Source: Candidatus Methanomethylophilaceae archaeon (GTDB taxonomy: Archaea; Thermoplasmatota; Thermoplasmata; Methanomassiliicoccales; Methanomethylophilaceae). From it: DNA of 44,917 nucleotides. The translations under genes were made by a program, and so were the position numbers. This document shows, piece after piece, positions 36,311 to 43,757 of the stretch (positions are counted from its first letter, which is position 1; each line of letters opens with the position of its first letter). The stretch is from the NCBI GenBank assembly GCA_017461225.1, contig JAFTYV010000051.1, positions 1 to 44,917 of the forward strand, in the 5' to 3' direction. Under the pieces are notes generated by a model. It saw only the letters and a program-made list of their open reading frames with translations, was not told the DNA's origin and ran no database searches.

Positions 36311-38761
36311 TCACCTCCTGTCCACGACGTTGCGCAGCTTGATACTGGACGTGTTCATGATGAACCCGTCATCCCCCACATCCTCCACGCGCAGGGACAT
36401 CAGGCCGTGGGGAAGGGTCTTGGCGAACGAGTCGTAGCCGTCCACCAGGATGCGGGCGACCTCCTCCGTGGTCAGCCCGGAGCCGTCGAGGCGGATGGTC
36501 ATGCGGTCGGTGAGCCCGTCCCCGTCCATCACGATCTGCATGGAGCCCCTGTACCCGAACCCGTCGGAGAGCATCGCCGCGATGCGGTGGAAGTTGAAGA
36601 ACGTCCCACCGGCGCGAACCACGTCCCCGTGGCGCCCCATGAGCTCGAACCTCGGCTCGGCGCGTCCGCAGGGGCACCTCCCGGGGACCCATCTGCCCAG
36701 GTCCCCTATGTCGTACCTCTCGGTGCGGCCGTTGACCCTGCGGTACCCTGTGAAGAGCATCCTGCCCACCTCCCCCTCGCCGACCGGCGTGTCGGAGTCG
36801 GTGGCGACGATCTCCAGATGCTGTATGTCGGAGTGCAGGTGGTACACGTTCCCCTCGCAACGGGGGCACTGGTACCCCATGGACCCGGTCTCGTTGGCGC
36901 CGTACAGTGCGGAGCGGATCACCTCCACACCCATGGACTCCAGGTACGCCCTCTGTCCGTCCGTGATCATCTCGCCACCGTAGAGCAGCTTCCGGATCCT
37001 ACCGTACTCCCTCACGGTCTCCTCGTTGTCCCTGATCATCCTCACGGCGTAGCTCGGAGCGGACAACAGCACGGTCGCACGCCCCCTGATGGCGTAGTGC
37101 AGCGCGAGGGACGTGTCCTCCAGCCCGCCTATGTTCAGGTGGGGCACGGACATCCTGTCGAACACGGATATGAACGCGTTCAGACCGCCGTACAGGTTCC
37201 CTCCCCTGAGCAGGTCGGCGACCACGTCGGTCTCCGGGTCTATGCCCCCGGCGAGGAGCGATTTGACGGACGGCCTCACTATGTAGTTCTCGAAGTCCTC
37301 CGCGGTGTAGCTGCAGTAGACCGGTTCCCCGGTAGTCCCGCCGCTCTTCATCAGGACCTTGGTGCCGTCGTCGGGCACGGGCGGGTAGTCCCCCTTGCCC
37401 TGGATCGGACCGTCGAAGGACATCTGCCCCCTGGGACGGAGCTCGTCGAAGCTCACGACCCCGGCCATGTCCAGGTCCGTCCTCAGGGAGACCCTCCTCA
37501 TGAACCTGGGGAGCGCGTAGCCCCCGTCGTGGGGCTCGCCCGTGTAGCTTACGCCCATGGATCCGACCGGCGTGACCCTGTCCACACCGGCCGCGAAGAG
37601 ACGGTCGGAGACGTCGTCCAGGTCCTCCACGGAGCATGCGACGCCGGCTGTCTGGAGGTACTGCCTCATACCCCTGAGCGCGCCGACCAGGTCGGCCCTC
37701 GGGAGCGGGGACAGCCACACCGTGCGGAACAGCGGCGAGGGTGTGAAGAGGGTACCGTAGGACACCAGGATCCTCCACATGCGGTCCGGATCCTCCAGGA
37801 CGTCGCCCGGGTTGAAGAACAGGTCGCACCTGTGGACCTGGGTGACCGCGGTCACCTCCGCCGCCTGGGCGTCGTCCGGCATGACCATGGGGTGGCGCGA
37901 CTTGGCGCGGTCCAGCGCCGCACCGAGCATCGATGCGATCCTGTCCACCTCCCCGCGGGAATCCGTGTCGACCAGGACGCACTGCGGACTGGAGCACGAC
38001 TGCTGCCCGTTCCTGCATATGTCGGCGGCCAGGTCGTCCATCAGGTCGTCGTCCGCCGCGCCCGGTTCGATGTACGCGAAGCTTATCTTGTGGCCCCACG
38101 CCACGAAGGGCACACCGCGGGGCGCCATCTTGCGCAGGGACTCTATGGCCTCCTCGCCGCCCCATGCGCTGACACAGTCGGCGCGGTCGAGTATGTGCGT
38201 GAGCGTGTCCCTGTCCGAGGACGGGAACCTTAGCATGTACACGCGTTCGGCGATGGAGGGTTCCGCACACAGGGCCTCCGCCACGGTGACGGCGAACTCC
38301 CCCGTGTCGCTCGCGACCTTCATTATGTTGATGTTGCCCGACAGGAGTCCCTCGACCAGGGCCATGGGCGCCACGATGGGCGAGTTGCCCGCGGTCACGT
38401 GGACCAGGACCCCCATCGGCTTCCACGCCTCGTACCTCTGGTGACGGTCGGACGTCCTGGACACCGCCATCGGGTCGGTGGTGCCTAGTTCCGCCACGAG
38501 CTTCTCCCTGAGCCTGTCCGGGGACAGGTTCCCCACGAGGGCGTCGATGACCGCCCCGGGATCCGGTGCCCCGTCGGCCTCCAGCGCCGCGACGTACCTT
38601 CCGCGGCCGTCCTCGGCCATGTCCCCGCACAGCCGGTCGCATGCCGCCAGGACCGTCCCGGTCCCGAGCACGGTGCCCAGCGCCGCACCTATCTCGTCGT
38701 CGAGTCCGGGAAGGAGCCCCTTGAACGACTCCACCCTCCTGCCCCTCCATATGTGGGACAT
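36311..38761 (-). CDS. LuxC-like acyl-CoA reductase fused to an adenylate-forming ligase
   Basis: 816 residues, two enzymes in one. Residues 1 to about 430 match LuxC-type fatty acyl reductases, with the catalytic cysteine in GQQSCSSPQ (Cys256); these reduce an acyl thioester to aldehyde with NADPH. Residues about 440-816 are a phenylacetate-CoA-ligase/LuxE-like adenylating domain with the phosphate-binding loop SGGTTGEP (473-480), a zinc-ribbon-like CPRC...H and a CPCG motif. The fusion could activate and reduce a carboxylic acid in one protein. It starts one base past the LuxE gene stop. Substrate unknown. Confidence 0.85.
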   Translation of the reverse strand: MSHIWRGRRVESFKGLLPGLDDEIGAALGTVLGTGTVLAACDRLCGDMAEDGRGRYVAALEADGAPDPGAVIDALVGNLSPDRLREKLVAELGTTDPMAVSRTSDRHQRYEAWKPMGVLVHVTAGNSPIVAPMALVEGLLSGNINIMKVASDTGEFAVTVAEALCAEPSIAERVYMLRFPSSDRDTLTHILDRADCVSAWGGEEAIESLRKMAPRGVPFVAWGHKISFAYIEPGAADDDLMDDLAADICRNGQQSCSSPQCVLVDTDSRGEVDRIASMLGAALDRAKSRHPMVMPDDAQAAEVTAVTQVHRCDLFFNPGDVLEDPDRMWRILVSYGTLFTPSPLFRTVWLSPLPRADLVGALRGMRQYLQTAGVACSVEDLDDVSDRLFAAGVDRVTPVGSMGVSYTGEPHDGGYALPRFMRRVSLRTDLDMAGVVSFDELRPRGQMSFDGPIQGKGDYPPVPDDGTKVLMKSGGTTGEPVYCSYTAEDFENYIVRPSVKSLLAGGIDPETDVVADLLRGGNLYGGLNAFISVFDRMSVPHLNIGGLEDTSLALHYAIRGRATVLLSAPSYAVRMIRDNEETVREYGRIRKLLYGGEMITDGQRAYLESMGVEVIRSALYGANETGSMGYQCPRCEGNVYHLHSDIQHLEIVATDSDTPVGEGEVGRMLFTGYRRVNGRTERYDIGDLGRWVPGRCPCGRAEPRFELMGRHGDVVRAGGTFFNFHRIAAMLSDGFGYRGSMQIVMDGDGLTDRMTIRLDGSGLTTEEVARILVDGYDSFAKTLPHGLMSLRVEDVGDDGFIMNTSSIKLRNVVDRR

Positions 38762-38762
38762 G

Positions 38763-39932
38763 TCAGCGCCTCCCCAGCATCTCGGATGCCGCTATGGCGC
38801 AGCTCCTGTTCCTGCTGACGCCCGCGCGCCCGACTATCTCGATCCACGGTGCGGGGTTGCCGCAAGGGCACGACCCGGGTGCGTGGAGCACCCCGAAGTC
38901 CCCCATCATCAGGCTGGTGACCGGCACGCCGGTGTTCATCGGCGACACGAAGTTGATGAAGCCCTTCTCACCGTATCCCAGGGGCTCCATCGTACGGGGG
39001 TCCCTGATCAGGATGCGGTCGTAGACGGGGACGTGGAAGTGGTGCTCCGGGCAGTCCGTGTACGCGACGCCGTGCTCCACGGCGCCGTAGGTCTCGCGGA
39101 AGCGGGTGTGGTCGAGACCGAGCATCCTCCCGGCGTACTCCCTGAACCTCTCGGGGGTCATCTGGCGGTCGGTGAATCCCTTCCACCCCCCGCCCATGCA
39201 CACCAGGGAACCGGGATGCAGCTCCAGCGGAGGGATGCCCATGGCCTCCATCCTCTCCAGCGTGAAGAACAGGAACGCCGGGAACCCGAGTATGTACACC
39301 GGGAGGCCCTGCTCCTCGAACCTCCTCAGCGCGTCTATGCACCCGAGGAGGTCGAACTCGTGACCGTTCCCCGTGTACCTCAGGGCGTACACCAGCTCGT
39401 TCTCCCTCCCGTAGCGGCGCATCATCTGCCTTGTCCTGAGGGTACCCATGTTCACACCCTCGGCTGGCTCGTAGGAGTACATCAGGAAGTTCACCGGTCC
39501 GTCGGTGATGTGCCCGTACCTCCGCATCTGCACGTCGGCGGATTTGTCGGAGGCGAAGAGGCTCCACTCGTCGAAGAACATCTGGCTCTTCTGCCCGGAC
39601 GTCCCGGAGGACGTGAGGGTCAGCAGGATGTCGTCATCATCCGCGGTCTTGACCGTGTGGGTCTTGTAGAAGTTGGCGTGGATCGGCGGGACCCTGTGGA
39701 TGTCGTCCACCGTGCGTATGTCGTCCGGCGACACGCCGTTCCTCTCCAGCCAGTCTGCGTAGAAGGGGCAGGCCGTGTGCCTCACCAGGTTCTCGCGCAC
39801 GGCACCGGCGAACAGGTCGTCCGTCCCCGGATGGTCGTACGGGTCCTCCACCGCCCACAGGGCCTGGGTGCACGGCATGCCGTCCAGGACGACGTCCGGG
39901 TCGTCCAGCCCGCGTATGTGGTAGTCGGTCAC
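38763..39932 (-). CDS. LuxE-like acyl-protein synthetase
   Basis: 389 residues. Start GTG at 39932 in a GTGA overlap with the upstream stop, with GGAGG six bases or so ahead. It has the adenylation loop TSSGTSGQKS (107-116), and near its C-terminus a CPCG motif and a cysteine in RSCAIAASEML (Cys378), at the place of the LuxE acyl-carrying cysteine. LuxE proteins activate a fatty acid with ATP and pass it to LuxC for reduction to aldehyde. No luciferase (luxAB) is present here, so the aldehyde must serve another purpose. Confidence 0.85.
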   Translation of the reverse strand: MTDYHIRGLDDPDVVLDGMPCTQALWAVEDPYDHPGTDDLFAGAVRENLVRHTACPFYADWLERNGVSPDDIRTVDDIHRVPPIHANFYKTHTVKTADDDDILLTLTSSGTSGQKSQMFFDEWSLFASDKSADVQMRRYGHITDGPVNFLMYSYEPAEGVNMGTLRTRQMMRRYGRENELVYALRYTGNGHEFDLLGCIDALRRFEEQGLPVYILGFPAFLFFTLERMEAMGIPPLELHPGSLVCMGGGWKGFTDRQMTPERFREYAGRMLGLDHTRFRETYGAVEHGVAYTDCPEHHFHVPVYDRILIRDPRTMEPLGYGEKGFINFVSPMNTGVPVTSLMMGDFGVLHAPGSCPCGNPAPWIEIVGRAGVSRNRSCAIAASEMLGRR

Positions 39933-41338
39933 AGGTCCCCCTCCGGATCGAGTGCGCGGACCGCGTCCAGGAGCTCCCGGAACCGGGGCGTGGTCTGGAA
40001 AACCGAGTAGTCTATCGTGCCGACGAGGATCCTCTGCATCACCAGGTAGTCGCACCTGTCCGATGCCGGGAGCATCCCGGTGCAGAAGTAGCCGAGCCCC
40101 TTCACCCTGTCGTAGAGCCAGGGCGCGGCGGGGTCCTGGAGGTTTATCAGTATGTCCGAGACCTCCATGCCCTCCGTCCTGAGCCTGTGGTGCTCCCTCC
40201 TCAGGACCCCGAACGTGTCCGAACCTATGGACAGCACGTATGTCTTCGACAGCGCGAGGACGCCGTTCACCTCCGTGACCACCTCCCCCTCGCCGGCGGG
40301 CGGCTCCGAACCGGGGACGTGGGAACGGTCCAGCGAGCAGTTGCGGACGACCATGTCCACGATGTGCCTGACCTCGTCGGGCGTGTGCACGTCCCTGTGG
40401 ACGTCCCGCATCATGCGTACCGCCCAGAAAAGAGGCATCCTGGCACCAGTCCCGTAGGTCGAGGCCATGTCCGAGCAGGCGTAGTTGAAGCAGACGGCGC
40501 AGGCGCCCATGGACGTGGCCTCGCATATCCTCTGGGTGTACGGGTGGTACCCGACGGGCTGGGCGTTCACAGACACCAGTCCCGACGCCTCCGCGTGGGA
40601 CAGGGCCATGTCCGTGAGCCTCGACATCAGCGACGCCTTCCTGAACCTCCTCTTCACCACACCCATCGCCAGCTCCATCGTGCCGGTCAGGTGGGGGTTG
40701 GACACCAGGGCCACGTGCGCGGCGACCTCACCGGCATCCGACACGGCGGTGAACGGCACCAGCGCACCCGTGCGGGTGGCCTCGGCCAGCCTCCCGGGGA
40801 AGTACACGATGTCGTTCACGTAGGTGTAGCCGAACTCGTCGTACAGGCACTGGGACACCTGCATGCCCTCCTCCGGGCGCATGATGTGCATGTCGAAGGT
40901 CATCCCCTCCACCGGTTCCGTGCCGGTGTCGCGGGGCGCGTCCCCCGAGCACCGTGGAATGGGGAACCCGAAGACCTGCTCGCGCCCCTCCCTGCCGTGG
41001 TTCAGCAGCTCGGGTCCGAAGTCCGTCCCCGTCAGGATGCGGGCCAGGTCGGAGTAGCCGTTGCTCCCCAGGGTCTCGTAGTCGTACGGCATCCCGCGGT
41101 CGCGTACCGACGCCATGAGCATGCCGTCCTCCGACGACAGGGTTACGCTCACCGACGCGTCGGGGTTGTTCCCGTACCCGTACTCCACGATCCCGATGAG
41201 GACCTCCTCCAGGTTCAGCCTCATCCTGAGCATGTCGTCCCCGTCCATCCCGAGCTCCGTGGCGATGCCCTCGGTGACGTCGAGGGCGTACGGTATCATG
41301 GATGCCGTGGAGCGGAGGTCCATGGTGATCAGCCTCAC
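39929..41338 (-). CDS. RsbW-like HATPase fused to a GNAT-like domain
   Basis: 469 residues. Residues 1 to about 135: serine-kinase-type GHKL ATPase, with N box LNLEEVLIGIVEYG and DRGMPYD. Residues about 150-330: a fold like GNAT acyltransferases (MRPEEGMQVSQCLYDEFG ... VVKRRFRKASLMSRLTDMALSHAE), then a second, unassigned region of about 140 residues. Start GTG at 41338 with GGGGTGAT ahead keeps the first beta strand; ATG 41323 would cut it. It follows the STAS gene by four bases. It could phosphorylate the STAS protein; whether the GNAT part is an enzyme is unknown. Confidence 0.78.
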   Translation of the reverse strand: MRLITMDLRSTASMIPYALDVTEGIATELGMDGDDMLRMRLNLEEVLIGIVEYGYGNNPDASVSVTLSSEDGMLMASVRDRGMPYDYETLGSNGYSDLARILTGTDFGPELLNHGREGREQVFGFPIPRCSGDAPRDTGTEPVEGMTFDMHIMRPEEGMQVSQCLYDEFGYTYVNDIVYFPGRLAEATRTGALVPFTAVSDAGEVAAHVALVSNPHLTGTMELAMGVVKRRFRKASLMSRLTDMALSHAEASGLVSVNAQPVGYHPYTQRICEATSMGACAVCFNYACSDMASTYGTGARMPLFWAVRMMRDVHRDVHTPDEVRHIVDMVVRNCSLDRSHVPGSEPPAGEGEVVTEVNGVLALSKTYVLSIGSDTFGVLRREHHRLRTEGMEVSDILINLQDPAAPWLYDRVKGLGYFCTGMLPASDRCDYLVMQRILVGTIDYSVFQTTPRFRELLDAVRALDPEGDL

Positions 41339-41342
41339 GGGA

Positions 41343-41624
41343 TCACCCCAGGACCTTGTCCATGCCCGAGATCTCCAGGACCTCGGCCACCAGTCCGGTG
41401 GCACCAGTCAGCCTCACACGGACCGTCCTGTCCACCAGCACCAGCGCCCTGATCCCGGCACTGGAGATGTACCTGAGTCCGGAGAGGTCCACCAGCACCT
41501 CCCCGCTGCACCTGGTCGGCACCTCGTCGCTGAACGCCTTCGCGGTGACGGAATCCAGTCTGCCCGCGAGGAGCACCCTCCTGCAGTCGTCTTCGTACGT
41601 GATTGTCAGATCTTTCTCGGACAT
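41343..41624 (-). CDS. STAS-domain anti-anti-sigma-factor-like protein
   Basis: 93 residues, a single STAS domain of SpoIIAA/RsbV type. The phosphorylation loop reads LRYISSAGIRAL, placing the acceptor at Ser55 (SpoIIAA reads DSSG). The ATG at 41624 has AGGAAGTG upstream; a GTG at 41633 overlapping the previous stop is the alternative. In bacteria such proteins bind an anti-sigma kinase when dephosphorylated. It is the only STAS gene in an operon with three RsbW-like domains. Archaea have no sigma factor, so the output must differ. Confidence 0.88.
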   Translation of the reverse strand: MSEKDLTITYEDDCRRVLLAGRLDSVTAKAFSDEVPTRCSGEVLVDLSGLRYISSAGIRALVLVDRTVRVRLTGATGLVAEVLEISGMDKVLG

Positions 41625-41629
41625 GCTGT

Positions 41630-43435
41630 TCACTTCCTCTCCTCTATCTTGACTGTGAGAACGTTCCTCCCGGAGGAACGTGTGTACGAGATGCCGTCGG
41701 ACATCCCGCGTATGAGACGGACACCGTTCCCCCCGGGGCCGTCACGTTCCGGCGGCACCCCGTCCGGTATCCCAGGGACCGATGTCGGGTCGAAGGGGGC
41801 CCCGTCGTCGACAAACGTCATGGTGACGGCATCCCCCGTCTGTATCGTGATTGTGAAGGATCCGGCGCCGGAGTGGGACGCGATGTTCATGGCGACCTCC
41901 TCGGCAACCAGCTCCATGCGCGCACCCGAGGACGGACCGAGCCCCTCGGACACGGAGCGGACCATGTCCATGCACGATGCGGCCCCGTCGGGATCCGCAC
42001 CGAAGGTCCCGCGTGTGGACGGCGTGTACGACAGGGACAGCACCGTCAGATCGTCGGTGACCGCATCGGACCTCTCCAGGACGTCCCTCCTCAGACGGTG
42101 TACCGCATCGTCCGGAGTCACACAGGTGCGGAGGACATCCGTCACGTTCCCCTGACCATAGAACCCGTCCCCCACCGGCGCCTCCGTGACGCCGTCGGTG
42201 AAGACCGTGAGGACGTCGCCGCGTCCCAGTACCGTCCTGCCGGACGTGTATCCGAACCTGCGGACACCCATGATCGGGCCGCGCGGCCCGGTCAGGACGG
42301 TCGCGTCCCCGTTGCCGTGTCTCAGTACCGGGTCGACGTGTCCCGCGTTCACGTACTCCAGGGCCCCGTCGTCCACGTCCAGGACACCGATGAACATCGT
42401 GGCGAACATGCAGGTCGGGTTGTTCTCCGACAGGGACTCGCCCACCCGGGTGGCGGCGGAACCGAGGTCGTCCGCACCGGCGAGGCATCCGCGGACGACA
42501 CCGTGCGCCCTCATCATGAACAGTGCGGCGGGCACCCCCTTGTCGGACACGTCGGCCACGACGAACGCCATCCTGTGGTCGTCCACCGGGAATGAGTCGT
42601 AGAAATCGCCGCCCACCGTCTTCGCGGGCTCCATGCAGGCCGACACGGCGACCCCGGGCATCCACGGCGGGACGTCGGAGCACAGGACGGATGCCTGGAG
42701 ATCGTGTGCGGCGCCCAGCTCGGCGTCGATGCGCGCCTTCGACGATGCCTCGTTCATAGTCATCAGCATCATGTCCATGGTCGCCAGGAACAGGACGGCC
42801 ATCATCATGGTCAGGATCGTCACCGCCCTGTTCTCGTACCCGAACTCGAACAGGCACAGGTACATGCACATGTGGACGGACACCCCCATCAGGACCGATA
42901 TGCGGGAGAACTTCCTGAGTCCGTTGCCCCCAGAGAGGCAGAACCCCGTTATCTCCGACCTCATGCGCCCCCTGAAGCACGCCACCAGGACGGTGCCTGC
43001 GACGACGGATGCGGGCAGGAGCACCATCCTGTCCGAGCCCTCGATGCCCGTGACGGCGCACGTGACGTCGGCCAAGGCTATGCACACCAGGCCGCAGACC
43101 GTGGCCGAGAGGATGTACGAGTACATCGCCGCGGACACCACGGAGCCGTTACCGCCGTCGTACAGGAGCCTTGAACCTATCAGAGGGAACAGGGGCAGGA
43201 TGAGGAGCGGTATGCCCGCACGCGGGACGGTCCTGTTCGGCCACAGGTCCGAGAAGAACGGGGGCACGTCCTGCAACAGTGCGGTTACGACCACCGGGAC
43301 CAGTATCAGCCCCGCCCATGACGCGGCGGTGACCCCTGCGGAGTACCTCCTCCCCAGGGAAAGGTCCACCAGGCACACGTTGACGCAGAGCAACACGCAG
43401 AGGTATATCAGCCAGTACAGTTCCTGCGGCCCCAT
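41630..43435 (-). CDS. Membrane SpoIIE/RsbU-type PP2C phosphatase fused to an RsbW-like HATPase
   Basis: 601 residues. Residues 1 to about 235 hold roughly seven membrane helices and no recognised sensor domain; a short coiled-coil linker (ARIDAELGAAHDLQASVL) follows. The PP2C domain (about 265-455) has the metal-binding GGDFYD, ADVSDKGVPAALFM, TDGVTEA and DDLTVL. The last about 110 residues form a GHKL ATPase (EEVAMNIASHSG, VDDGAPFD, GNGVRLIRG). One protein thus joins the phosphatase and the kinase-type domain that would act in opposition on the STAS protein. First gene of the operon and likely its membrane sensor. Confidence 0.88.
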   Translation of the reverse strand: MGPQELYWLIYLCVLLCVNVCLVDLSLGRRYSAGVTAASWAGLILVPVVVTALLQDVPPFFSDLWPNRTVPRAGIPLLILPLFPLIGSRLLYDGGNGSVVSAAMYSYILSATVCGLVCIALADVTCAVTGIEGSDRMVLLPASVVAGTVLVACFRGRMRSEITGFCLSGGNGLRKFSRISVLMGVSVHMCMYLCLFEFGYENRAVTILTMMMAVLFLATMDMMLMTMNEASSKARIDAELGAAHDLQASVLCSDVPPWMPGVAVSACMEPAKTVGGDFYDSFPVDDHRMAFVVADVSDKGVPAALFMMRAHGVVRGCLAGADDLGSAATRVGESLSENNPTCMFATMFIGVLDVDDGALEYVNAGHVDPVLRHGNGDATVLTGPRGPIMGVRRFGYTSGRTVLGRGDVLTVFTDGVTEAPVGDGFYGQGNVTDVLRTCVTPDDAVHRLRRDVLERSDAVTDDLTVLSLSYTPSTRGTFGADPDGAASCMDMVRSVSEGLGPSSGARMELVAEEVAMNIASHSGAGSFTITIQTGDAVTMTFVDDGAPFDPTSVPGIPDGVPPERDGPGGNGVRLIRGMSDGISYTRSSGRNVLTVKIEERK

Positions 43436-43443
43436 GGCACTCC

Positions 43444-43461
43444 ATCGTTTTAACGATATTT
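43444..43461 (-). promoter_or_regulatory. Promoter and inverted repeat of the partner-switching operon
   Basis: Minus-strand TATA-like TTAAATATC (about 43453-43461), 18-26 bases before the ATG of the phosphatase gene, partly overlapped by an inverted repeat ATCGTT-TT-AACGAT (43444-43457). Likely operator; short leader. Confidence 0.5.
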
Positions 43462-43633
43462 AACCTGATGTACCGTGCGGGACCCATGTAATCCGGAAGA
43501 GTGCATCACATGGCAATGAGATCGAAATCGCCTGGGACGAAATCGTCGATGATGGACATCGTAGATGGTGTTCATGAACTGTGTGATTAGAACAGATGAC
43601 GATAGTGGTATAATCCCCCGTATGTGATGGGTA

Positions 43634-43699
43634 GTGGAATACGCCGTCGTGACATCCGCCATCGCCGTGCTGCTGTTCCTGAGGCAGATGAGAAGGTGA
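43634..43699 (+). CDS. Possible 21-residue membrane peptide
   Basis: GTG start, about 23 bases past a TATA-like element, encoding MEYAVVTSAIAVLLFLRQMRR: one hydrophobic helix with a basic tail, as in type I toxin or small regulatory membrane peptides. It ends in TGA. There is no Shine-Dalgarno, so it would be leaderless. A chance frame is equally possible. Confidence 0.2.
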   Translation: MEYAVVTSAIAVLLFLRQMRR

Positions 43700-43757
43700 T
43701 GTGTTCCGACGGCCCTCCAACAACTGCATCTACTCATAACCGGTTGCAGATGACGTC

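Larger units (their letters stand above)
43436..43757. other. Gap between divergent genes
   Basis: 322 bases. It holds the operon promoter at its left edge and, on the plus strand, a TATA-like GTATAATC (about 43608-43615) followed by a possible 21-residue hydrophobic peptide. No RNA gene recognised. Confidence 0.5.

Noticed and set aside
41343-41624. Sigma-factor regulation as in Bacillus
   Set aside because: The domains match, but no sigma factor gene is in the operon and archaeal transcription does not use one.
34600-43435. Bioluminescence (lux) operon
   Set aside because: LuxC- and LuxE-like proteins are present but no luciferase (LuxA/LuxB) or flavin reductase gene.
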